Source of the DNA: an uncultured Bacilli bacterium
GTDB taxonomy: Bacteria; Bacillota_I; Bacilli_A; RF39; UBA660
DNA length: 64,000 nucleotides
NCBI GenBank assembly: GCA_934085595.1
Contig: CAKOHK010000005.1
Location: forward strand, 1 to 64,000
Direction of reading: 5' to 3'
The position numbers and the translations under genes are program-made. The stretch's first letter is position 1. Every line of letters begins with the position of its first letter. The notes under the pieces were generated by a model. The model saw nothing but the letters and a program-made list of their open reading frames with translations, was not told where the DNA came from and searched no databases. Shown here in pieces: positions 33,568 through 43,334 of the stretch.

Positions 33568-34570
33568 CAATGCCTCTCTTCTTAAGTTCTTTAAGTATTA
33601 AACTATTTTCTTTTTCAAGTCTATCTATATCTACCATATCACATACACGTCTAAACTCTTCCATTATTTCACTAGGATCACTACATTTAAGTTTATTAAA
33701 CTCGTCTACAAACTTATCTCTAAGTTCATTATTCTCTTTAATCATATCCGTAATATGACATATATTCTCTAACATTTTTATACTACATCTATAATTTATT
33801 TCCTCTTTATCGTATTTTGCAGCATCTACACAATCTATCAAACAACCTAAATTGCCTAGAACAAAACAATAACTTTCAGCATCAAGTAACTCAACATCAA
33901 CATATATAATAGCTAGTATTATTAAAACATATATCAAAACAGTAGCTAAAGAATAAGAAGTGTCTACTTTAGTTTGATCACTATATATTATCTTTTTAAC
34001 AACTTCTCTTACTTCTTCTTGATTTAGCAAAACATCACTTCCAGATAAATTTTCCTTAGTACTAGTATAATCTATACCCATTTCTTCTAGATTAAGTTTC
34101 AAATATTCTTCTAATTCCATATCACTAAGACTACTTATATCATATGTTTTAACTTCTCTTTCTCTTTTCATATTCCATGGTTCATATACTTTTATATAAG
34201 TTCCTTCTTCAGCTTTACTTACAGGCACCCATTTTTCATTTTTACTATATCCATTTTCTTCATTATACGCAAGTGTAACACACTTAACATCTTGAAGAGT
34301 ATTATTAAGTACTTTTTTACTTAATGATATATACCCTTTTGAAGCACCTATAAATACAGTTGTAGCCGCAATTAAAGCAAGTAATCTCTTTAGAGCTCTT
34401 TTTTTACTTTCTTTATACTCTTCAATTTTTTTAACCATCATATAAATATTATTATTCCATCTAGAAGATTCTATTTCTTTATTACTTTCTTCTATTTGCT
34501 GAAGCATATCATAGATATCCTCTTCATTTATCTCTTCTACTTTTTTAACATATGCTTTATCACTATTCAT
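33554..34570 (-). CDS. Paralog array member C, unknown membrane protein
   Basis: The protein has 338 aa from ATG 34570, six bases after GGAG; the earlier in-frame GTG (34582) lies in the preceding gene. It has the same architecture. The DNA of its middle part (about 33856-34055) is nearly identical to member E (31853-32052) though member D between them differs. The C-terminal segment before LENICHITDMIKE is unique. The role is unknown. Confidence 0.72.
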   Translation of the reverse strand: MNSDKAYVKKVEEINEEDIYDMLQQIEESNKEIESSRWNNNIYMMVKKIEEYKESKKRALKRLLALIAATTVFIGASKGYISLSKKVLNNTLQDVKCVTLAYNEENGYSKNEKWVPVSKAEEGTYIKVYEPWNMKREREVKTYDISSLSDMELEEYLKLNLEEMGIDYTSTKENLSGSDVLLNQEEVREVVKKIIYSDQTKVDTSYSLATVLIYVLIILAIIYVDVELLDAESYCFVLGNLGCLIDCVDAAKYDKEEINYRCSIKMLENICHITDMIKENNELRDKFVDEFNKLKCSDPSEIMEEFRRVCDMVDIDRLEKENSLILKELKKRGIDGKQ

Positions 34571-34571
34571 T

Positions 34572-35606
34572 TCATTCTCCACTATATTTTAAAGTTTTAA
34601 CCATTTTATTATATTTATCACTTAAACTTGATGTATCTACTTCACTACATACACGTTTAAATTCTTCCATAATCCCACTAGGATCACTAAAATCAAATTT
34701 ATTAACTTCATGTGCGAACTTATTTCTAAGTTCATCGTTTCTTTTAATTATTTCAGTCATTAAAACACTATATTCAAGCATACTTCTTAAATCATATTCA
34801 TTATTAATAGTTTCAGTATATGATTTAATATATCGTTTATTAGATTTAATTTCATCAATATCATCAAAAAATCTATACATAAATGTATCACGTCCAGCAT
34901 TTTCAAACACAATCGAAAATACTACATAAAGAGCCAATAATCCAAAAAACAAAGGAATAATTCCTTCATATACATCCATATTAGTTTTAGCATCATCTGG
35001 ATATATAACTTTTTTAACGACTTCTCTTACTTCTTCATTGTTAAGTATTGTATGTTCATTATCTTTTAATGTTTCAATTATTGTAGTATAATCTATCCCC
35101 ATTTCTTCTAGATTAAGTTTTAAATATTCTTCTAGTTCCATATCATCAAGATTACTAACGTCATATACTTTAACTTCTCTTTCACTCTTCATATTCCATG
35201 GTTCATACACTTTAATATATGTTTCGTTTTTACCATCACTTACTTTAATATCTTCTATATCTTTACTATACCCAGTCACTTCATTATAACTAAGCGTAGC
35301 GCATGGCATTAATTTATTTTTAGAAGCTACTAACGCTGTAACCCCACCATATGTAAGAACAGCGCCAGATATAATACTAATTGATGTAATCAAAGAAACC
35401 ATTCTTTTTTTAAGATCTTTTTTATATTCTTCTAAACTTCTAATGTACCTCAAAACCTTATCATATTCATATTCAATTATTACATCTTTTTTATTAGTAA
35501 AATCTTTATTACTATTTTCTATCTCATGTAAAGTATCATAAACACTATTTTCATCCATTACTTCAGCACTTACTTTACATTCTTTATCCAAACTAACACT
35601 ATTCAT
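34572..35606 (-). CDS. Paralog array member B, unknown membrane protein
   Basis: This 344-aa protein, with member A, forms a second subgroup. Both have GYGGLTAL-like or YGGVTALVAS after the first membrane helix and MPCATLSYNEVTGYSKDIE entering the ectodomain. The YIKVYEPWNMK ... EEYLKLNLEEMGIDY core is retained. The C-terminal part reads NKFDFSDPSGIMEEF in place of NKLKCSDPSEIMEEF. The start is ATG 35606 with AGAGGGGG upstream, overlapping member A by 8 bp. Confidence 0.72.
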   Translation of the reverse strand: MNSVSLDKECKVSAEVMDENSVYDTLHEIENSNKDFTNKKDVIIEYEYDKVLRYIRSLEEYKKDLKKRMVSLITSISIISGAVLTYGGVTALVASKNKLMPCATLSYNEVTGYSKDIEDIKVSDGKNETYIKVYEPWNMKSEREVKVYDVSNLDDMELEEYLKLNLEEMGIDYTTIIETLKDNEHTILNNEEVREVVKKVIYPDDAKTNMDVYEGIIPLFFGLLALYVVFSIVFENAGRDTFMYRFFDDIDEIKSNKRYIKSYTETINNEYDLRSMLEYSVLMTEIIKRNDELRNKFAHEVNKFDFSDPSGIMEEFKRVCSEVDTSSLSDKYNKMVKTLKYSGE

Positions 35607-36633
35607 AAATCCCCCTCTTCTTTAATAACATTTGCACTTCATCATATCTAGAAAATATAGATGAATCTATCATATCACATACATTACTAAACTCTTCCAT
35701 AATCCCACTAGGATCACTACATGAAAGTTTATTAAATTCTTCTATAAATTTATTTTTAAGTTCTTCATTTTCTTTAATTATTGAAGTCATCAAAACACAG
35801 TATTCAAGCATACTTCTTAAATCATATTTATTAATTTTACTATTAATTATCTTAACATTCCATTTATTTTTATTAATATTTTCAGATTCATTATAAAATT
35901 TATACGTAAAACTTTTTTTTAAGTTAACTGAAAATATCCAATAAATAAAAATTGATACAATATATAAAAGTAGACTCAATCCATATACTAAAGTATTAGC
36001 TTTAGCTTTATCAGGATATGAAGTTGTTCTAACAACTTCTCTTACTTCATCACTATTAAGTATTGTTTCTTCATTATCACTTAATGTTTCTATTAATGTA
36101 GTATAATCTATTCCCATTTCTTCTAAATTAAGTTTTAAATATTCTTCTAGTTCCATATCACTAAGACTACTCACATCATATGTTTTAACTTCTCTTGTTG
36201 TGTCTATACCCCAAGGTTCATATACTTTAATATATGTTTTACTCTCGCCTTCACCAAACTTAACATATTCTATATCCTTACTATAACCAGTTACTTCATT
36301 ATAAGTAAGTGTTGCACTTGGCATTACTTTATTCCTTGAAGCTATCAAAGCAGTCAATCCACCATATCCAAGAGTTGCTCCTGCTAAAATGCTAAATGAT
36401 GTTAATAAGGAAACAATACTTTTTTTAATTTCTTTTTTATATTCAGATAAACGCGTAGAATTATCTATAAACGCAGAAATATATCTTTCTATCTGATTAC
36501 TATTATTATTTTTTAAAGTAATATTATTTCTTCTTATTTTTTCTAAAGTATCATAAACATCCTCTTCATAAGTGCTTTCACTATCATTAGATTCTAATTT
36601 ATCATTTTTTTCTCTATCATATGCAAATCCCAT
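35599..36633 (-). CDS. Paralog array member A (first gene), unknown membrane protein
   Basis: The 344-aa first gene of the operon follows a -10 TATAAT (36659-36664) and a GGGGGAT ribosome site. Its architecture is as in the other members, with positive residues before the first membrane helix (KKEIKKSIVSLL), so both ends should be cytoplasmic and the conserved ~110-residue core outside. The core has YIKVYEPWGID instead of NMK. No enzyme motif, Cys pairing or lipobox is seen. The function is unknown. Confidence 0.72.
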   Translation of the reverse strand: MGFAYDREKNDKLESNDSESTYEEDVYDTLEKIRRNNITLKNNNSNQIERYISAFIDNSTRLSEYKKEIKKSIVSLLTSFSILAGATLGYGGLTALIASRNKVMPSATLTYNEVTGYSKDIEYVKFGEGESKTYIKVYEPWGIDTTREVKTYDVSSLSDMELEEYLKLNLEEMGIDYTTLIETLSDNEETILNSDEVREVVRTTSYPDKAKANTLVYGLSLLLYIVSIFIYWIFSVNLKKSFTYKFYNESENINKNKWNVKIINSKINKYDLRSMLEYCVLMTSIIKENEELKNKFIEEFNKLSCSDPSGIMEEFSNVCDMIDSSIFSRYDEVQMLLKKRGIYE

Positions 36634-36721
36634 AAATATCCCCCTAAAAGTAAGATTTATTATATATCAAAACTATAAAAAAGAAAAGAAAAATAATACA
36701 AATTCAACATTTTTTATATCA

Positions 36722-36745
36722 TAATAAAAAAGAAGCAATTGCTTC
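36722..36745 (-). terminator. Terminator of the Tad-like operon
   Basis: Palindrome GAAGCAATTGCTTC (36732-36745) followed on the minus strand by TTTTTTATTATG, directly after the stop codon at 36746. Confidence 0.75.
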
Positions 36746-37534
36746 TTATAGCCCAGTAAATATTTGTAGTATTGAAAGTAATAGAATTATCATAACTCCA
36801 ATACCTGTAGATGAAAGCATAGACATCGTTTTCTTTTCCATTTTTTCAAGTCTTTCTTTATATTTTTGTTCTCTTGATTTAGCTTGTAAATTAGAAACAG
36901 TTCTTGAAAAAGTTATTAATTGCTCTTGTTTTCTATCTTGATTACCAAGACCAAGTCTATATAAAAGTCTCATCATTCTCATTGAATCTCTAACTGGATA
37001 ACGTCTAGCGAATGCCATATAAGGTTCAATACTAGAATCGCCTGAATCAATCGCGGCTATCAATTCTCTAAGTCCAGGCTTAAACATATCTGGAGCTTGA
37101 TCAACACTCTTAGTAATCGCAACTGGCACTGTATAGTGTTGTATTAATATCTCAAGACTCTTTAAATAATATGGTAATTTAAGATTAATATCATGTAAAT
37201 GTACTTTATAATAATTCTTAACTCTATTATAGTCTGATTTAAATACTACAAAAGTAAGAACTAAAACAATAACAAGTTTAACAGCACTAAAATCAGTAAC
37301 TATAAACAATAAACCAACTATAAATACCATTATAGAATCTCTAATTCTCTTTTGATATCTAAGTTCTTTATCTACTTTATCACCAAAACTAGCATCTAAA
37401 TAAAAATCATAATCACTTTCTTTTAATTTAGAAAATATAGCCTTATTATCTGCAACAAATGTATTAAATTGTATAGCCCCTAAATAATTAAATAAGAATA
37501 AAAGTATAACACCTATTAAAACTATCTCTATCAT
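36746..37534 (-). CDS. tadC: TadC-like membrane platform protein
   Basis: The 262-aa type II secretion F-domain protein has membrane helices at the start, at about 65-100 and at the end (STGIGVMIILLLSILQIF). A long cytoplasmic helical domain lies between. It pairs with TadB to form the inner-membrane base of a Tad/Flp-type secretion system. Its start overlaps the TadB stop, and it is the last gene of the operon. Confidence 0.75.
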   Translation of the reverse strand: MIEIVLIGVILLFLFNYLGAIQFNTFVADNKAIFSKLKESDYDFYLDASFGDKVDKELRYQKRIRDSIMVFIVGLLFIVTDFSAVKLVIVLVLTFVVFKSDYNRVKNYYKVHLHDINLKLPYYLKSLEILIQHYTVPVAITKSVDQAPDMFKPGLRELIAAIDSGDSSIEPYMAFARRYPVRDSMRMMRLLYRLGLGNQDRKQEQLITFSRTVSNLQAKSREQKYKERLEKMEKKTMSMLSSTGIGVMIILLLSILQIFTGL

Positions 37535-38433
37535 TATTCAGCCCCCACATCTTCATGGTAATATTTAATACCAGATAATATAAAGCATGTATTTATTATT
37601 ATAACCGCATGCAGTAGAACCTGAACATACCAACTCGTTATAAGTGTCGCATAACTCTCTTTTCCAAGTAACACTTGAACTAAAACAACAAGTAAATAAA
37701 GCATTAATCCAAATGTAATAAATTGTTTATAGAATGTTGTTCTATCAAGTCTATCTCTATATACACTTTCAACAAGTAAATCTATATCTTGCATCATTCC
37801 TTCTAAAGCTTCACCAGAATCCTTAGAACCTTCTTTATTTATTTGTAAGAATAATTGATGCATATTTTTAATTACATAATAATCATATTTTTCATTCATA
37901 AATCTTATAGATTCATCTATCGTACCATTGTCATAAGCCATCTGTATCATCTGTTCAACATCACTTTTAATTGGATCTTCAAGTACTCCAGAATCTCTAA
38001 CACCCTCCAGTGCTTTAACAAATGATTGTGTTGTATTAAACTCCATTATAACATTAGTTGTATATATTTGTATTTCTTCAAAAATAAACTCACTATAGGC
38101 TTTCTTACATCTAAGATAAGCAAGATATGGAACAAAAGCAACCGCTATTAAAGCATAAACTATACTCCATATAATACTATAAAAATATATATAAGCAACA
38201 AACGCAGCACTTATACTAAATATAAGTATCTGTGCTATATATTGTTTAGTAGTATATTCTTGTCCAAGTTCTTTAGCTTTCTCACGTACTACTTTAAAAG
38301 AATAAGGAGCATATTTTTCATAAGTACTACTTACTGTTTTAGCAATAAACTTATATGAATTATCTCCAGTATTCTTCCTATATATAAATACAAATATAAG
38401 AATAATACCAACAAGTATTATCTCTATATACAT
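37534..38433 (-). CDS. tadB: TadB-like membrane platform protein
   Basis: The 299-aa protein has an N-terminal helix, a helix pair near 70-105, a helical cytoplasmic domain (NTTQSFVKALEGV, then EGMMQDIDLLVESVYRD) and two C-terminal helices. This matches the T2SS-F/TadB layout. It lies between the TadA-like ATPase and TadC-like genes on the same strand. Confidence 0.75.
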   Translation of the reverse strand: MYIEIILVGIILIFVFIYRKNTGDNSYKFIAKTVSSTYEKYAPYSFKVVREKAKELGQEYTTKQYIAQILIFSISAAFVAYIYFYSIIWSIVYALIAVAFVPYLAYLRCKKAYSEFIFEEIQIYTTNVIMEFNTTQSFVKALEGVRDSGVLEDPIKSDVEQMIQMAYDNGTIDESIRFMNEKYDYYVIKNMHQLFLQINKEGSKDSGEALEGMMQDIDLLVESVYRDRLDRTTFYKQFITFGLMLYLLVVLVQVLLGKESYATLITSWYVQVLLHAVIIINTCFILSGIKYYHEDVGAE

Positions 38434-38463
38434 AAAGATTCACATCCTTTCATTTATTAAAAA

Positions 38464-39891
38464 CTAATTAATCTGATTAACACCAGGAGGTATACTAATA
38501 ACATTTTCTTTAAAAACATTATTTGCCGTATTACCAGCTCCACTACTAGTTTGTGTATTTGCATTTTGTGTATTAACTGCTTGAACAGTAGGCTTTTGTA
38601 CACCAGGTATTTGAGCATTAACACTTTGTGTATTTAGCGCTTGTTCATTTACATTAGTATTTGTATTTTGAACACCATTATTTACTACTGGCTTAGAAGC
38701 ACTTACTGCATTGCTAACTACAGGCGTTTGAGTGTTACTCACATTAGAATTAGCACTACTGTCTTCAACTTTCTTTTCTTCACTAGAAGTTTCCTCTAAA
38801 GTTTCATCACTACTCTCTCTTAAAACACCCTCTTTAGGTATAAATGGATCCTCTCTCATTAATACACCTTGACTAGCTAAATAATCTATTAAATGAGAAG
38901 TAGGATTATTATATTTTTCATTTCCAACTAAATCTCTTTCATATAAAATATTAATTTTAGCTTCATTCGCATCATCATCAACATAGAACTCTACAACCTG
39001 TACAATTTCTCTTTGAAATCTATTATATTTCTTAGAAAAATATCCTTTAACATGTATACCTAATTGTATATATCTATGCATACTCTTAACAAATTGATCT
39101 ATATCTTGACTCGTTTCAAGTAGCGAATATAAACGCATAGGTATCGCAGATGCTTTATCTGAGTGTATTGTTGATATAATATTATGTCCTGAAGATATTG
39201 AGTTACGTACAGCAAGTACTGCTTCAGCACTACGAACCTCTGACAAAAGTATCCATTTAGGGTTCTGACGCATACATGTAACAAGTACATCACTATAACT
39301 TGCTATATTATTTGTTTTCATCGCAACTATATCTCTATCTGGATATATCTTATCAAGGTGAAGCTCTAATGTATCTTCAATAGTTATTATCTTTTCATCT
39401 ACTTTAGTATGACTAGCTAAGTATTTAACAAGTTCTGTTTTACCACTACCAGTTTCTCCACTAACAAGTATATTACAGTGTCCTTCAACACACTTCATAA
39501 GAAAATCATGTAGTTTTAGTGATACATAATCTTCTTTAATTAATTTATCTTTATTAAGTCTTATCTTAGCAGGAGTTTTTCTTATAAGAACAGCAATTCC
39601 ATTAGTCGCTATTGATTCATGTACAAAGTTAAGACGTAACTCAGCACTCTCTGCATCAAGAAATGGATGAGCCATATTAAATGTCTTACCCATTACATTA
39701 GAACATTGAAATGCAAGTTTTTCCATTGTTTCATTATTAACACCTGGAACATCTCTTTTTTGTACACCTTGAGTTAGTGTTTTAACCCAAAGCACACCAC
39801 CATTAGAATAAGATATATCTGTTATATCATCATCCTGTAATAGTGGCATTAAAAGACCAAAATCTATTTGAGAAAACACTAAATCATTCAT
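38464..39891 (-). CDS. tadA: TadA/VirB11-type secretion ATPase with Asn/Gln/Thr-rich tail
   Basis: The 475-aa cytoplasmic hexameric ATPase powers a Tad-like system. It has Walker A GETGSGKTE, an Asp box ITIEDTLELHL, Walker B WILLSEVRSAEA and a His box STIHSDKA. The catalytic part ends near residue 340. The last ~110 residues are low-complexity, with repeated Asn-Thr-Gln-Val segments ending in PPGVNQIN. That tail is not part of the family and may mediate binding or disorder. It lies 12 bp downstream of the second RcpC/CpaB-like gene. Confidence 0.85.
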   Translation of the reverse strand: MNDLVFSQIDFGLLMPLLQDDDITDISYSNGGVLWVKTLTQGVQKRDVPGVNNETMEKLAFQCSNVMGKTFNMAHPFLDAESAELRLNFVHESIATNGIAVLIRKTPAKIRLNKDKLIKEDYVSLKLHDFLMKCVEGHCNILVSGETGSGKTELVKYLASHTKVDEKIITIEDTLELHLDKIYPDRDIVAMKTNNIASYSDVLVTCMRQNPKWILLSEVRSAEAVLAVRNSISSGHNIISTIHSDKASAIPMRLYSLLETSQDIDQFVKSMHRYIQLGIHVKGYFSKKYNRFQREIVQVVEFYVDDDANEAKINILYERDLVGNEKYNNPTSHLIDYLASQGVLMREDPFIPKEGVLRESSDETLEETSSEEKKVEDSSANSNVSNTQTPVVSNAVSASKPVVNNGVQNTNTNVNEQALNTQSVNAQIPGVQKPTVQAVNTQNANTQTSSGAGNTANNVFKENVISIPPGVNQIN

Positions 39892-39903
39892 ATATACTCC
39901 TTT

Positions 39904-40707
39904 TTATTGATTATTATTTGTATTATTATCTGTAGTTGTATTACTACTATTATTACTATCAAGTGGAACTTCTATTGTTTTTGATAGTATTAATGATTTT
40001 AAATAATTACTTGATATTGTTGGACTCTCTCCATAATCAGCATTTCTTGGTACTGGTATTATTTCTCCATCTAAATAAGATGCTTTTCTTAAAAGTAAAT
40101 GCATATCTTCACTAACAGCAAATATTAATGCTGCTGCTTGTTTTTGATTAGGAGCTTTCTTAAATATATGATTTCCTCCTTCATCTTTAACAGCAAGTAC
40201 TTCTATTCCTTCAATAAGTTTACCAAGTACAAGTTTTCCATTACTATCTATTGTTTTATAATATAAATCTATTTTATCTTTAGGGAATATTGAATTACCA
40301 TAAGTAGTATTAACATTAACACCTAAAGAAACAATAGTATATCCCTCTTTAATATTAGACCAAGCTGAATCTGGCATGCTACTCCAATCAACTAAAGCAG
40401 ACTGATAAAATAAACTACCAGCTGGAATCATTGTATTATAATTTACAAACTTTCCAATAACATCATTCTTATTTCTAATAACAGTATTAGTTACCATAGA
40501 AGCAGCCATTTTAATTGTTTTAACTTTATCTTCAGTAACTTCTTCTCTAGCATATATATCTACTGCTGCATAAGGTACACTTACAGGCTTAGTAATTTGA
40601 TTAACCCTATAATTATAAGCAACCATTATTATTACAGTACAAACTATCCCAGCAATAATAGTAACAAGATTCTTATTTCTAAATAAATTACCTAAAAAAG
40701 CTTTCAT
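39904..40707 (-). CDS. RcpC/CpaB-like SAF-domain protein 2
   Basis: The 267-aa protein has an N-terminal membrane helix (about 14-32), then a SAF-like beta domain (VPYAAVDIYAREEVTEDKV ... IPAGSLFYQSALV) and a second beta part. RcpC/CpaB proteins work in pilus assembly of Tad systems. The C-terminus is an Asn/Thr run (NNSSNTTTDNNTNNNQ). It is a close paralog of the upstream gene, whose stop overlaps its start. Gram-positive Tad operons commonly have one such gene; here there are two in tandem. Confidence 0.78.
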   Translation of the reverse strand: MKAFLGNLFRNKNLVTIIAGIVCTVIIMVAYNYRVNQITKPVSVPYAAVDIYAREEVTEDKVKTIKMAASMVTNTVIRNKNDVIGKFVNYNTMIPAGSLFYQSALVDWSSMPDSAWSNIKEGYTIVSLGVNVNTTYGNSIFPKDKIDLYYKTIDSNGKLVLGKLIEGIEVLAVKDEGGNHIFKKAPNQKQAAALIFAVSEDMHLLLRKASYLDGEIIPVPRNADYGESPTISSNYLKSLILSKTIEVPLDSNNSSNTTTDNNTNNNQ

Positions 40708-41573
40708 TATTTATTACCTCCAGTTCCATTATTGTTTGTATTGTTTTTTGTATTATTAGTGTTAGTATTTGTATTATTATCTGTAGTTGTCATATCTTTC
40801 ATATCTTCTTCACTTACATTAATTGTTTGACTTAATATATAACTTTCTAAATAACTACTACTTATCTTAGTTTCACCTGGTTTTAGTGAATACTCTGCAT
40901 TTCTTGGTACTGGGAATATAGTACCTGATAAATAAGATGCTTTTCTAAGTAATAAGTGATAATCTTCATTAACTGCAAACATCAAATATGCAGGAGGATT
41001 TAAATCAGTACTTTTTTCAAATACACTATTTCCTTCACTATCAACAACTGCAAGTACTTTAATACTTTCAATTAACTTACCAAGTATAAGTTTTCCATTA
41101 CTATCAGTAACTACATAATATAAATCTATATAATTACCTGGAAATATTGAATTACCATAAGTACTCTCAAGTGTTACAGGTAAATATACAACTGTATATC
41201 CCTTTTCTATATCACTATATAAACTAGAAGGTAAATCTTCCCAATTAACAAGTACTTTTCTATAAAATAAACTACCAGAAGGTATAACAGCATTACTACT
41301 TACATACTTTCCAATTACCTCACTAGAGTTTTTAATAACATTATTTCCAACCATACTCTTAGGAACCTTTATAGTACCTACCATATTAGCACTCACCTGC
41401 ATTCTAGGTGATATTTCCTTTAAAGCATAAGGAACACTTATCGGATCAGTCTTAGACTTAATCCTAAAATAATAAGCATAATAAATTATAAATAAACACA
41501 AAAGAACTGCTAATATAGTAACAGTATTTTTATTCTTAAAAAACCTCTTAAGTCCTATTTTTAAACCTTCCAT
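40707..41573 (-). CDS. RcpC/CpaB-like SAF-domain protein 1
   Basis: The 288-aa first gene of the Tad-like operon has a membrane helix (about 18-36), a SAF domain (VPYALKEISPRMQVSANMVG ... IPSGSLFYRKVLV) and a shared middle beta domain (TYGNSIFPGNYIDLYY). The Asn/Thr-rich tail resembles that of its paralog and of the ATPase, so low-complexity tails are an operon-wide trait. The promoter is at 41601-41629 and AGGAGG lies upstream of ATG 41573. Confidence 0.78.
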   Translation of the reverse strand: MEGLKIGLKRFFKNKNTVTILAVLLCLFIIYYAYYFRIKSKTDPISVPYALKEISPRMQVSANMVGTIKVPKSMVGNNVIKNSSEVIGKYVSSNAVIPSGSLFYRKVLVNWEDLPSSLYSDIEKGYTVVYLPVTLESTYGNSIFPGNYIDLYYVVTDSNGKLILGKLIESIKVLAVVDSEGNSVFEKSTDLNPPAYLMFAVNEDYHLLLRKASYLSGTIFPVPRNAEYSLKPGETKISSSYLESYILSQTINVSEEDMKDMTTTDNNTNTNTNNTKNNTNNNGTGGNK

Positions 41574-41600
41574 CTTCTTTCCTCCTATTATCTATTAATA

Positions 41601-41629
41601 ATTATATAATATAAATTATCCAAAATCAA
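41601..41629 (-). promoter_or_regulatory. Promoter of the Tad-like operon
   Basis: -35 TTGATT (41624-41629), 17-bp spacer, -10 TATAAT (41601-41606). It lies between the proS stop codon and the first operon gene. Confidence 0.75.
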
Positions 41630-41631
41630 TT

Positions 41632-43308
41632 TCAATTTTCTAAATTAATACTATTTTGTATTTTACTTATTACTTCAGCTTTATCTATAATTTCTATTAT
41701 ATTATCATTTCTAAGTTTAAACTCTATTTTATTTTCACTTTGCATATATCCAACTATTATCTGTACTGGAATACCTATCAAATCATTATCTTTAAACTTA
41801 ACCCCAGCGCTTACTTTTCTATCATCAAGTATAGTATCTATTCCAAGATTTATAAGTTTATTATATAAAGTACTAGCATATCTAAATGCTTCTCTATCAT
41901 TCATATTAACTACTATTATTGATACAAGATAAGGTGCTACGCACATAGGAAAATTAATACCCCTATCATCTCTATTAGCACTTACTACTGAATATAATAA
42001 TCTTTCTATTCCTATACCATAACTACCCATATATACTTTATTATAATTATTTTCTTCATCACTATATTTCATATTAAATATATCACTATACTTAGTACCA
42101 AGTTTAAATAAATTACCTATTTCCATAGTCTTATATATATTACATTTACTTTTACATATCGGACATAAATCATCTTTATCAAATATCTTTAAATCAGCAT
42201 ATTTATTTACTTTAAAATCATACCCAGGAGTTATATTTATATAATGATAATTTTTCTCATTACTACCACATACACCATTTATAATATCTTTAACATTATT
42301 ATCAGCTATTATTTCAAGAGTAGTATTTATAGGACCAATAAACCCAATTTCTCCACCTAGTTTTTCTATTTCTTCATCACTAGCAAGTCTAACTTCACTC
42401 TTAAATAAACTCCTAAGTTTAACTTCATTTACTTGATCAAGTCCCCTCATAAGTATAAGTTTATAATCATCATTAACTTTATATATCATAGTTTTAATAA
42501 TACTATCAGCTGGTACATGTAAATATTCAGCTACATCACTAATACTACTTACATAAGGAGTATATACTTTTCTATTCTTTTTATCTTTAATAACATAATC
42601 TTTCTTTTTATGATATACACTAGCTACCATTCTACTAGCAGTATAAGTACAGTTACTACACTTAACTACTTCATCACTACCACTATCACATATATAATGT
42701 ACCTCTTCACTATACACCCCATTCATACTATAAGGATCACTTTCACATACTAAATAATTAATATTAAGTTTATTTAATATATTATTATATACATGAAACA
42801 TATTATCATAACTTATATTAAGGCCATCAAAACTACTATCAAAACTATAACTATCACACATCATAAACTCTTCTTTACGTGTAAAAGATAATTTATTTTC
42901 ATCCCTATATTTATTACTTATTTGATATAAAGTAAAATGTAAATCTTTATAACTTCTTATTTTATCAGCACACATTACACTAAATAATTCTTCATGAGTA
43001 GGACATAAACTTAAATGATTACCCTCTTTACTAATTATTTTAAACATTTCTCTATCATTTCTATTACTTTTCTTAAATATATCATTATTTATTAAACTAG
43101 GTAATAACACTTCCATAGAGTTATATTTATCATGTTCTTCTTTTATAACATTTAATAATTTATTAAGTACTCTATATCCCATAGGCATATAAAAGAAAGT
43201 AGAATTATCATATTTATATATCATTCCACTATTTATAAGTAATTCTATATCACTAGAACTCTTAATATCACACCTCTTATTCTCAAAAAAACAATTAGAT
43301 AATTTCAT
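41632..43308 (-). CDS. proS: Prolyl-tRNA synthetase (bacterial type)
   Basis: The 558-aa class II synthetase has motif 2 (YRDEN ... FTRKEEFMMCDSYSF), an inserted editing-type (INS/YbaK-like) domain in the middle (about 225-370) and motif 3 (GSYGIGIERLL). A C-terminal anticodon-binding domain follows. Two Cys pairs (CSNC; CPICKSKC) suggest a zinc site, as seen in some ProRS. It is the third gene of an eno-pilin-proS run. Confidence 0.93.
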   Translation of the reverse strand: MKLSNCFFENKRCDIKSSSDIELLINSGMIYKYDNSTFFYMPMGYRVLNKLLNVIKEEHDKYNSMEVLLPSLINNDIFKKSNRNDREMFKIISKEGNHLSLCPTHEELFSVMCADKIRSYKDLHFTLYQISNKYRDENKLSFTRKEEFMMCDSYSFDSSFDGLNISYDNMFHVYNNILNKLNINYLVCESDPYSMNGVYSEEVHYICDSGSDEVVKCSNCTYTASRMVASVYHKKKDYVIKDKKNRKVYTPYVSSISDVAEYLHVPADSIIKTMIYKVNDDYKLILMRGLDQVNEVKLRSLFKSEVRLASDEEIEKLGGEIGFIGPINTTLEIIADNNVKDIINGVCGSNEKNYHYINITPGYDFKVNKYADLKIFDKDDLCPICKSKCNIYKTMEIGNLFKLGTKYSDIFNMKYSDEENNYNKVYMGSYGIGIERLLYSVVSANRDDRGINFPMCVAPYLVSIIVVNMNDREAFRYASTLYNKLINLGIDTILDDRKVSAGVKFKDNDLIGIPVQIIVGYMQSENKIEFKLRNDNIIEIIDKAEVISKIQNSINLEN

Positions 43309-43334
43309 ACTCTTTCCCTTTTTATTCTTATATT

